Assembly: GCA_934667275.1 (NCBI GenBank)
Contig: CAKULK010000009.1
Coordinates: 1-64,000, forward strand
Source of the DNA: an uncultured Bacteroidales bacterium
GTDB taxonomy: Bacteria; Bacteroidota; Bacteroidia; Bacteroidales; Paludibacteraceae
Direction of reading: 5' to 3'
DNA length: 64,000 nt
Shown: positions 25,227 to 33,054 of the stretch, one piece after another
Position numbering within the stretch: position 1 is the first letter of the stretch
Layout of the letters: each line of letters begins with the position of its first letter
Made by a program: the position numbers and the translations under genes
Notes under the pieces: generated by a model
Database searches by the model: none
What the model was told of the DNA's origin: nothing
The model's input: the letters and a program-made list of their open reading frames with translations, nothing else

Positions 25227-26162
25227 TTATTCCTTGAAAGTGTATGTATAGTTGGAATTCACAATCACACTCTCACCTGCCGTATATTTGAACATACTGA
25301 AAGAGAGACGCTCTTTGTCCTCATTCTCTGCAATAGTGAACAAGTTGAACTGGCGTGCCGTAATGACAGAAGAGAAGTTCCAACGCATATCGTAGTCTTT
25401 ATGCACGCAGAGACTATCAATATCCTTTGCAGGAGTGACAGAGTCGGGTTTTGTGCGCACAATATAGTCGTACTTATAATGCCCGAGGTTTGCCAACGTA
25501 CTCTCGTCACGATTAAATGAAATCTCCACCTGTGTCCGGTAGTAGATTCCCATCGTGTCGTGTTTCTCTGTACGGATGGTGTCATAAATAGTGTCACGAA
25601 TAATTCCTGAAGGTGTAGGTGTCTTAATAACAGTAGTATCAATCTTAGTAGTGACAGTAGTATCAATATAATACGCCGTATTGTTGTACTCCCATGTAGA
25701 ATTAGGGAACGTGCTGAGAATCTTGCCGAAATTGTCCACCTTAGCCATTTGGTCGGTAAGGGTGTCGGTGCCGTTCTCAATAATCATGTTGTCCATGAAC
25801 TTCACATAGAAAGGCTCGATACTTGCATCTTCCGGAGTGAAAAGTACAGAAAGCCCGGCGTTCAGGTCGCCAAATTCCCCTGCCGAATAGGACAGATTCA
25901 TAGAAGCGGGAGCCTCGTAGGTGCCATCACCAAAAGAAGTAGTCGTGCGAACGGCTTTGTTGTCCGGAAGAAACTTGTAGTCTATTACAGTCATATTGAG
26001 ACCAGACAATATGACTCCCGAACGGACAGAATCACTTCCAATCATGGTGGCGATTGCAACATCCTTACATGAATCAACTACATCAATTTTCTGTTGGCAT
26101 GAAGAGAGCCCCCATACAACTGATGCAGCAAGAAGGATGAAATGAGTTAGTTTTTTCGTCAT
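25227..26162 (-). CDS. Lipoprotein of unknown function in the Sus-type operon
   Basis: A 311-residue predicted lipoprotein (lipobox LSSC, about residue 22) between the sugar symporter and susC. The centre (about residues 165-205) is a low-complexity stretch of repeated IDTT/RDTI motifs and may be an extended linker between two beta-rich halves. I recognise no family; its placement suggests an accessory surface glycan-binding role. Its leader is made of degenerate 11-bp units beginning across the stop codon of the upstream gene. Confidence 0.72.
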   Translation of the reverse strand: MTKKLTHFILLAASVVWGLSSCQQKIDVVDSCKDVAIATMIGSDSVRSGVILSGLNMTVIDYKFLPDNKAVRTTTSFGDGTYEAPASMNLSYSAGEFGDLNAGLSVLFTPEDASIEPFYVKFMDNMIIENGTDTLTDQMAKVDNFGKILSTFPNSTWEYNNTAYYIDTTVTTKIDTTVIKTPTPSGIIRDTIYDTIRTEKHDTMGIYYRTQVEISFNRDESTLANLGHYKYDYIVRTKPDSVTPAKDIDSLCVHKDYDMRWNFSSVITARQFNLFTIAENEDKERLSFSMFKYTAGESVIVNSNYTYTFKE

Positions 26163-26191
26163 CTTGTTAGATTTTAGTTATTAATTAGTAT

Positions 26192-27547
26192 TTAGTTTGC
26201 TTTCTTTTCTCTGATAAACAGGACACTACCAGCCCCAAGGATTAGCAGGACGCCCGCAATCACCAACATGCCCACTTGCGCGCCCGCGCACACGTACCTT
26301 AATAATACGCCACCCAACAAGGCTGCCACAATCTGCGGCAAGCAGATGGTGCAGTTGAACAAACCGAGCAAGGTGCCCATACGTTTGCTACCCATAATGG
26401 CGTTGGTGAAGATAGTAAACGGAAGTGCCAGCATCGCTGCCCAAGCCGCACCGATAAGGGCGTAACTGATGAAGAGCAGGTATTTGTTGTGCACAAAGAA
26501 GACTGACGCGAAACCTATGCCGCCAATCACCAACGAGAGGATATAGGCACCTTTGTTGCCCATGCGATGTTCGATAGCGGGCAGGAGAGCCGCCCACAAG
26601 AGCGAGCCGACCGCCTGAACGGCAAAGCATACGCCCACCCAGTTGCCGGCGTCTTGGAAAGCATCTTCCGCGGTGTTGATTCCGTCCCAGCCAAAGCACT
26701 GTGCGGCAATGGCTCCGTTGGAGTAGGTCCACATATACATGAACGCCGCCCAACAGAAGAACTGAACCAGTCCGATAGTAACGAAAGCGCGTATAATACG
26801 CTTGTTATCAGATGTTTCGCCTGCGGCGGAGGTGTCGTCTTTCTTCCGGTTGAGTCCGTGGAACTCGGCGTACTCCTGCGGGTCCATCTCTTTGACAGCG
26901 AAGAACGTGTAGAGCACACAGAGGATGAGGATGGCGGCACCACCATAGAACGACCACTTGACGGAGTCGGGAATGACGCCGACGGGAGCCGTGTTGGCAA
27001 TGCCAATCCACGTGAAGAAGATGGGGAACAGATAGCCTACCAACGAGCCGGCATTGCAAAGGGCAGACTGAATGGCATAGGCGGTGCCCTTCTGCTCTTC
27101 GTTGACCATGTCGCCGACCATCATTTTGAAAGGCTGCATGGCTATGTTGATAGACGTATCGAGAAACATCAACGAGAACAAGCCGAACCACATGGCGGCG
27201 TTGAGCCCGAGGAAGACACTCTGTTCGAATGTGAAATCGCCCGCGTTGGGCAGCAGAATCATCACTGCTACGGCAATCACGGCACCGATGAGGAGATAGA
27301 ATTTGCGGCGTCCGAAGACGGGACCGAGCCACGTTTTGTCGGACAAAAGTCCGATGAGCGGCTGGACAATCATGCCCATGAGCGGCGGGAGTATCCAGAA
27401 GAAACTGAGCGTGTGCGGGTCAGCCCCAAGAGTGGCGAAGATACGGGATATATTGGCACTCTGCAAAGCATAGGCAATCTGAACTCCGAAAAATCCGAAA
27501 CTCAGATTGAAAAGTTGCCCAAAGGTCAAGTTGCGTTTTCCTGTCAT
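26192..27547 (-). CDS. MFS sugar:cation symporter (SLC45/maltose-type)
   Basis: A 451-residue, 12-helix inner-membrane transporter. The loop 2-3 motif QPLIGLLSDKTW followed by FGRRKFYLLIG, and the N-terminal SFGFFGVQIAYALQSANISRIF, fit the SLC45/GPH-like sucrose or maltose symporters common beside Bacteroidota starch genes. It would import sugar delivered to the periplasm by SusCD. I start at the ATG at 27547; the longer frame would begin upstream of the promoter. First gene of the five-gene operon. Confidence 0.85.
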   Translation of the reverse strand: MTGKRNLTFGQLFNLSFGFFGVQIAYALQSANISRIFATLGADPHTLSFFWILPPLMGMIVQPLIGLLSDKTWLGPVFGRRKFYLLIGAVIAVAVMILLPNAGDFTFEQSVFLGLNAAMWFGLFSLMFLDTSINIAMQPFKMMVGDMVNEEQKGTAYAIQSALCNAGSLVGYLFPIFFTWIGIANTAPVGVIPDSVKWSFYGGAAILILCVLYTFFAVKEMDPQEYAEFHGLNRKKDDTSAAGETSDNKRIIRAFVTIGLVQFFCWAAFMYMWTYSNGAIAAQCFGWDGINTAEDAFQDAGNWVGVCFAVQAVGSLLWAALLPAIEHRMGNKGAYILSLVIGGIGFASVFFVHNKYLLFISYALIGAAWAAMLALPFTIFTNAIMGSKRMGTLLGLFNCTICLPQIVAALLGGVLLRYVCAGAQVGMLVIAGVLLILGAGSVLFIREKKAN

Positions 27548-27574
27548 ATTAACATAAGTGTAAGTAACTGTCTG

Positions 27575-27606
27575 CAAAGGTACGACATATTTATAACACG
27601 CGCAAG
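27575..27606 (-). promoter_or_regulatory. Promoter of the Sus-type operon
   Basis: Minus strand CTTG (plus 27603-27606), 20 bp, TACCTTTG (plus 27575-27582). No SusR-type or hybrid sensor gene lies nearby, so regulation is not evident from the window. Confidence 0.75.
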
Positions 27607-27750
27607 CGCGTATGTATAAAAAAGCAAATAAAGGCATTGCAAACGTTTTCGGTAAACATATTATCAAGACAAAACAATTATCCATAAATAAAAATTATAA
27701 TATAGCACTTATTTTTCTACCGAATTAAACAACTATCCAACAGGAAAGGC

Positions 27751-27805
27751 AAACCATCGGCAACCTATAAGGAATCACCTATTAATCACCTACTAATCAC
27801 CTACT
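27751..27805. repeat. Degenerate 11-bp tandem repeat, copy F
   Basis: Five 11-nt units: 27751-27761, 27762-27772 and three near-identical ones at 27773-27805 (AATCACCTATT, then AATCACCTACT twice). On the minus strand it is preceded by TTCGGGTTAAG, a possible degenerate header. It lies between two divergent promoters (27575 and 27887) in a 459-bp gene-free stretch that holds nothing else I recognise. Confidence 0.65.
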
Positions 27806-27886
27806 CTTAACCCGAAAACATCAGCACGAAAAAACGCGGAGAAATCAGCATCGAAATACTGATTTTTCACAAAACAGACCCCAAGG

Positions 27887-27918
27887 CTTGTATATGTCAA
27901 AAAAAAGGCTTACCTTTG
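27887..27918 (+). promoter_or_regulatory. recQ promoter
   Basis: CTTG (27887-27890), 20 bp, TACCTTTG (27911-27918); about 88 bp upstream of the recQ ATG. Confidence 0.78.
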
Positions 27919-28006
27919 CCGTGAAATACACCCTCCTAGTATCTCATGAAAAATAGTAAGACACGGTATGAGCGAGGCGTATTGATATTAGACAAGCACC
28001 ACCTAT

Positions 28007-30190
28007 ATGACAAGACATGAACAACTGATTGAGGCCCTCCAACGCAACTTTGGATTCGACTCGTTTAAGGGAAACCAAGAGGCTATCATCAATAACTTGA
28101 TGGATGGCAATGACACGTTTGTGCTGATGCCCACGGGCGGCGGCAAGAGCCTGTGTTATCAGTTGCCCTCGTTGCTGATGGATGGTGTGGCTATCGTGAT
28201 TTCGCCCCTGATAGCACTGATGAAAAACCAAGTGGATGCCATGCGCAACTTCTCGGAAGAAGACGGCATCGCCCACTTTATCAACTCGTCGTTGTCGAGA
28301 CCTGAGATAAACGCCGTGAAGAAGGATATCAAGTCGGGGAAAACAAAATTGCTGTATGTGGCTCCGGAGTCGCTGACCAAAGATGAGAATGTGGATTTTC
28401 TGAAAGAGGTGAAGATTTCGTTCTACGCCGTGGACGAAGCCCACTGCATATCGGAATGGGGACATGATTTCCGCCCTGAATACAGGCGTATCCACCCTAT
28501 TGTAGAACGTATAGGGCATGCACCCATCATTGCCTTGACCGCCACGGCGACGCCCAAAGTGCAGCACGACATCCAGAAGAACCTTGATATGCTGGACGCG
28601 AAAGTGTTCAAATCATCGTTCAACCGCCCTAACCTGTACTATGAAGTACGCCCGAAAACGGACGATGTGGATAAAGAGTTGGTGCGCTATATCCGCACGA
28701 TGGAGGGGAAATCGGGTATCGTGTATTGCCTTAGCAGAAAGACTACAGAAGACTTGGCGGAGACGCTGAGGGTGAACAATATCTCAGCATTGGCATACCA
28801 TGCCGGTATGGACGCCGCTACACGCAGCGCGAACCAAGACGCGTTTTTGATGGAGAAAGTGCAGGTGGTGGTGGCAACGATTGCATTCGGAATGGGTATT
28901 GACAAGCCCGATGTGCGGTTTGTGGTACACTATGACATTCCAAAGTCACTGGAAGGCTACTACCAAGAGACAGGACGCGCCGGAAGAGACGGCGGCGAGG
29001 GAATGTGCGTGTGCTTCTATTCGCCGAAAGATATTGAGCGACTGAGGAAGTTTCAGCAAGGGAAACCCATTGCCGAACAGGAGATTAGCAACCAGTTGCT
29101 GTTTGAAACACAGTCGTACGCAGAGTCGCCGCTATGCCGGCGGAAACTGCTGCTGCATTATTTCGGCGAAGAATACAACGAGGATAATTGCGGCAACTGC
29201 GACAACTGCCGCAAAACCTATAAGATGACAGATGCCACAGAGTTGTTGGGGGTGATATTGGAGACCATTCAGCAACTGAACGAGAAATTCCGTGCGGAGC
29301 ATATTGTGGATATCATCAAAGGCAACGAGACTGCTGCCGTGATGTCGTACAAACACAACGAATTGGAGAACTTCGGAGCAGGAGAAGACGAGAAAGAATC
29401 AACGCTGCATGCCATCATCAGGCAGGCAATGCTGGAGGGCTATCTGAAGAAAGACATTGAGAGTTACGGCGACTTGAAACTGACCCCCGAAGGGAGAAAA
29501 TTCCTGAAACGTCCGACCCATTTCGAGGTGCCCATTGAGCAACACAGTGATGACGATGATGCGGAAATAGAAACCGGTATCGCCACCTGCGCAGCGGCCG
29601 ATGACGTACTATTCTCCATACTGAAAGACCTCCGGAAAAAACTGAGCAAAAAACTGAACGTACCCCCGTTCGTGATATTCCAAGATACAAGTTTGGAATC
29701 GATGGCCACCTCCTACCCCATCACATTAGAGGAATTGCAGAACATCCCCGGTGTGGGTGCCGGTAAGGCAAAACGCTATGGCGAAGAGTTTATCCGTATT
29801 ATCAAGGAGTATGTGGATGAGAATGAGATTATCCGTCCTGAAGACTTGCGCGTTCGCACTGTAGCCAAAAACTCCGCACGTAAGATTGCCATCATCCAAG
29901 CCATTGACAGGCGCGTGGATTTGGACGATTTGGCAGAACGGTTGGGAATGTCGATGGAGGAGATGCTGAACGAGATAGAGTCGATTGTGTATTCGGGTAC
30001 AAGGCTGAATATCAAGTATTTCATTGACGAGGTTGTGGACCCTGACGAGGAAGCGGACATATATAACTATTTCCGTCACGCCGAGAATGACAACATCAAA
30101 CAAGCCATGGAGGAATTGGGAGAGGACGACTATGACGAGATAAATGTGCGATTGGTAAGAGTGCAATTCCATAGCGACCTCGGGAATTAA
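28007..30190 (+). CDS. recQ: ATP-dependent DNA helicase RecQ
   Basis: A 727-residue RecQ helicase. Walker A MPTGGGKSLCYQ (about residue 45), DEAH box in AVDEAHCISEWGHDFR (about 145), and helicase C domain with QETGRAGRDGG (about 325). The zinc-binding Cys set spans LCRRK to NCGNCDNC (about 375-405), followed by an RQC winged helix and an HRDC domain (about 540-620). The extra C-terminal helical domain is usual in Bacteroidota RecQ. Likely heads a run into rimO. Confidence 0.95.
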   Translation: MTRHEQLIEALQRNFGFDSFKGNQEAIINNLMDGNDTFVLMPTGGGKSLCYQLPSLLMDGVAIVISPLIALMKNQVDAMRNFSEEDGIAHFINSSLSRPEINAVKKDIKSGKTKLLYVAPESLTKDENVDFLKEVKISFYAVDEAHCISEWGHDFRPEYRRIHPIVERIGHAPIIALTATATPKVQHDIQKNLDMLDAKVFKSSFNRPNLYYEVRPKTDDVDKELVRYIRTMEGKSGIVYCLSRKTTEDLAETLRVNNISALAYHAGMDAATRSANQDAFLMEKVQVVVATIAFGMGIDKPDVRFVVHYDIPKSLEGYYQETGRAGRDGGEGMCVCFYSPKDIERLRKFQQGKPIAEQEISNQLLFETQSYAESPLCRRKLLLHYFGEEYNEDNCGNCDNCRKTYKMTDATELLGVILETIQQLNEKFRAEHIVDIIKGNETAAVMSYKHNELENFGAGEDEKESTLHAIIRQAMLEGYLKKDIESYGDLKLTPEGRKFLKRPTHFEVPIEQHSDDDDAEIETGIATCAAADDVLFSILKDLRKKLSKKLNVPPFVIFQDTSLESMATSYPITLEELQNIPGVGAGKAKRYGEEFIRIIKEYVDENEIIRPEDLRVRTVAKNSARKIAIIQAIDRRVDLDDLAERLGMSMEEMLNEIESIVYSGTRLNIKYFIDEVVDPDEEADIYNYFRHAENDNIKQAMEELGEDDYDEINVRLVRVQFHSDLGN

Positions 30191-30239
30191 CTATGAATGA
30201 TGAATTAGGAATTGATACTTTCGCCTGCAGAAAACGGGA

Positions 30240-31541
30240 ATGAAGGAAAAAGAGATAGATATAATCACGTTGGGTTGCTCAAAGAACCTTGTGGACGCAG
30301 AACGGCTGATGCACCAATTGGAAACGATTGGGTATCATTGCGCGCATGACTCTGCACACCCGCGGGGAGAGATAGCCATCATCAATACATGCGGGTTTAT
30401 CGGCGACGCGAAAGAGGAGAGCATCAACACTATTCTTCAATTCGCACAGCGCAAGCAACAGGGAAAACTGAAACAACTATACGTGATGGGCTGTCTGTCA
30501 CAGCGTTACATGGACGAGTTGGTGAAAGAGTTACCCGAAGTGGACGGGTGGTTCGGGAAATTCGATTTCATGCAAGTGATTGAGAAACTGACACCCGCGA
30601 CCTCTCAAACAGACTTGTGCACCAACTACCAACGTACGCTGACCACTCCGAAACACTATGCATACGTGAAGATTTCGGAGGGGTGCAACCGTTTCTGTTC
30701 ATATTGCGCGATACCGCTGATAACAGGACGGCATACCTCGCGCCCAATGGAGGAGATATTGGACGAGGTACGTTGGATGGTGCAACAGGGAGTGAAAGAG
30801 TTTAACGTGATTGCCCAAGACTTATCCAGTTACGGATTAGACCTTTACAAGGAGCACAGGTTGGCGCAGTTGGTGGATGAAATGGCACAGATTGAAGGCG
30901 TGGAATGGATACGTTTGCACTATGCCTACCCTACTGATTTCCCGATGGACTTACTGCCCGTAATGGCAAAGCATGAGAATATATGCAAGTATCTGGACAT
31001 CGCGTTGCAACACTGCTCTAACCACATGTTAGGATTGATGCGACGCCATATCACACGTGCCGAACAAGATGCATTGATTGCCAGAATTCGCCGCGAAGTA
31101 CCAGGAATTTGCATCCGCACCACTTTGTTGGTGGGGCATCCAGGAGAGACAGAAGAGGATTTCAAAGAGTTGTGCGATTGGGTGCAAGAGATGCATTTCG
31201 ACCGTATGGGGGCATTTGCATACAGCGACGAGGAAGGTACCTACGCCAATCTGCACTACCACGATGATATTCCACAAGAAGAGAAAGAACGCCGCGTAGC
31301 AGAGGTGATGAGCCTGCAGCAGTCGATTTCATCGGATATTCTGAGTAAAATGATAGGTACGCAGCAGCGTGTTATCATTGACAGAAAAGAACAAGACTAC
31401 TATGTCGGACGGACACAATATGACTCACCGGAAGTGGATTGCGAAGTGCTGATTCGTGCAGACAAACGACTGAAAACAGGAGATTTTTACATAGTGACAA
31501 TAACCAAGGCAGAGGACTTTGACCTCTACGCAACAGTATGA
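30240..31541 (+). CDS. rimO: Ribosomal protein S12 methylthiotransferase RimO
   Basis: A 433-residue radical-SAM enzyme that methylthiolates an Asp of ribosomal protein S12. It has the N-terminal Fe-S cysteines (TLGCSKN, NTCGF, MGCLSQR), the radical-SAM CxxxCxxC in EGCNRFCSYCAIP (about residue 140), and a C-terminal TRAM domain. GCSKNLVDAE and the length fit RimO rather than MiaB. The stop overlaps the ATG of the HU gene. Confidence 0.94.
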   Translation: MKEKEIDIITLGCSKNLVDAERLMHQLETIGYHCAHDSAHPRGEIAIINTCGFIGDAKEESINTILQFAQRKQQGKLKQLYVMGCLSQRYMDELVKELPEVDGWFGKFDFMQVIEKLTPATSQTDLCTNYQRTLTTPKHYAYVKISEGCNRFCSYCAIPLITGRHTSRPMEEILDEVRWMVQQGVKEFNVIAQDLSSYGLDLYKEHRLAQLVDEMAQIEGVEWIRLHYAYPTDFPMDLLPVMAKHENICKYLDIALQHCSNHMLGLMRRHITRAEQDALIARIRREVPGICIRTTLLVGHPGETEEDFKELCDWVQEMHFDRMGAFAYSDEEGTYANLHYHDDIPQEEKERRVAEVMSLQQSISSDILSKMIGTQQRVIIDRKEQDYYVGRTQYDSPEVDCEVLIRADKRLKTGDFYIVTITKAEDFDLYATV

Positions 31542-31816
31542 CAACCAAGGATTTAATCAACAACATTGCCCATACTACCTCGATGACAAAAACACGCACC
31601 GAGGAACTGATGAATGCCACCATAGCCGTGCTGCAGAAAGAACTGCTGGCAGGTGCCAGTGTGCAACTGCAAAATTTCGGAACATTGGAAATGAAACGCC
31701 GAAACGCCCGTACCATCGTACTGCCCAAGACGGGAGAACGTACCGTTGTGCCGGAGAAAATGCAGTTGGTGTTTAAGGCAAACCAAGTGTTGAAAGACCA
31801 ACTGAAAGATGCGTGA
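31538..31816 (+). CDS. HU-family DNA-binding protein
   Basis: A 92-residue HU/IHF-fold protein (VQLQNFGTLEMKRRNARTIVLPKTGERTVVPEKMQLVFKA split over the two DNA-binding arms). It is shorter and more divergent than the main HU. It overlaps rimO by 4 bp and is followed at once by a gene with a second HU-like domain, so the two proteins may form a pair. Confidence 0.85.
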   Translation: MTTKDLINNIAHTTSMTKTRTEELMNATIAVLQKELLAGASVQLQNFGTLEMKRRNARTIVLPKTGERTVVPEKMQLVFKANQVLKDQLKDA

Positions 31817-31821
31817 GAAGT

Positions 31822-33051
31822 ATGGCAAATGAGAAGATTACATGGAGCGAATTGCGCGCAGCAGTAGCGCGTATGTCGGGAGGCTCAGTGGCAGAGAGCG
31901 GTGCATTTCTGGAAGCACTAATAGGGGCTGTTACAGAAGGATTAAAAGAAGATAAATCGGTACGAATCAAAGGGTTAGGGACATTCAACCTTAAACCTGT
32001 CGCTCCTCGCAAAAGCGTGAATATCGCTACGGGGGAGACATTTGTGATTGAAGGATATAACAAACTGACTTTCAATGCAGAAGCCTCGTTGAAAGAGAGT
32101 GTGGAGAAACGCATTGAGACACCGAAAACAGAAGAAATGCTGGCAGAATTGGCTAATGACCCTATTCACAAATTAGGTCAGCAAGCCGATGAAATCGTGG
32201 ATATTCTGGCAGATTTAGGACAGAGCCCCAAAGAAAAAACGGAGCCTGTACAAGAGCCGGAAAGTGAAGAAGAAGTCCTCCAAGAAGAAGTGCAAACAAT
32301 TGAAGAACAAGATGTTGCGCCGATTAAAGAGGAGATTGAAGAAGAAATTAAAGAAGAAATTAAAGAAGAGATTGCGGAAGAAGAGGCTGAAATTTTGGAA
32401 GAGGCTCCCATTTCACCTCAGGAAAAAGATTCGGCAGAAGAACAGCCGACAGAAACTGTTGATACATTGGAAAATACAGAAACAACAGAAGAAATAACAC
32501 ATACAACAGAACAGACTATGAACAAAACAGAACAAGCAACCAATGAGGTACACACTGAGCCGAAGATTGCAGGCAAGAGCAAGTGTACCACGATGGCAGG
32601 ATGGATAGTAGCCCTTGTATTGCTACTTATTTTGTGCGGATTTATCTACTATTTCCGCGCTCCTATAGGGCAATGGTGGGAATGCTTCAGGGACTGCCAA
32701 CCACCAGTGACAGAAGAAGTTGCCCTCATTGCAGAAGACATGGCAGAAGAACCAGCCGACACCATTGTACCGTTGGCAGAACAACCTCGCGAATACACCC
32801 AATTCATCGGGGAAGAGACCGTTTCATTTGGAAGCCGACTGACCTGGATTGCTCAAAAATACTACGGTGAAAAAGATTTGTGGGTATTCATCTATGAGGC
32901 AAACAAGAGTTCCATAAAGGCTCCGAACTATCTGCAATACGGACAAAAAATCATGGTGCCACAATTGGATGAACGCCTCAAAGACTTGTCAGACCCCGAG
33001 ACACGCCAATTGGTGGACGATTTGACAAAGAAATATCTGCAGCAGCAATAA
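31822..33051 (+). CDS. HU-like domain / transmembrane / LysM protein
   Basis: A 409-residue protein with an unusual layout. An N-terminal HU/IHF-like DNA-binding domain (about residues 1-95; VRIKGLGTFNLKPV, FNAEASLKE) is followed by a long Glu-rich region (about 110-220). One membrane helix (about 253-273, AGWIVALVLLLILCGFIYY) precedes a C-terminal LysM domain (about 330-385; SFGSRLTWIAQKYYG, IKAPNYLQYGQKIMVP). The DNA-binding half would be cytosolic and LysM periplasmic, able to bind peptidoglycan. I use the ATG at 31822; a GTG at 31813 is possible. Next to uvrA in the same reading frame. Confidence 0.85.
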   Translation: MANEKITWSELRAAVARMSGGSVAESGAFLEALIGAVTEGLKEDKSVRIKGLGTFNLKPVAPRKSVNIATGETFVIEGYNKLTFNAEASLKESVEKRIETPKTEEMLAELANDPIHKLGQQADEIVDILADLGQSPKEKTEPVQEPESEEEVLQEEVQTIEEQDVAPIKEEIEEEIKEEIKEEIAEEEAEILEEAPISPQEKDSAEEQPTETVDTLENTETTEEITHTTEQTMNKTEQATNEVHTEPKIAGKSKCTTMAGWIVALVLLLILCGFIYYFRAPIGQWWECFRDCQPPVTEEVALIAEDMAEEPADTIVPLAEQPREYTQFIGEETVSFGSRLTWIAQKYYGEKDLWVFIYEANKSSIKAPNYLQYGQKIMVPQLDERLKDLSDPETRQLVDDLTKKYLQQQ

Positions 33052-33054
33052 GAT

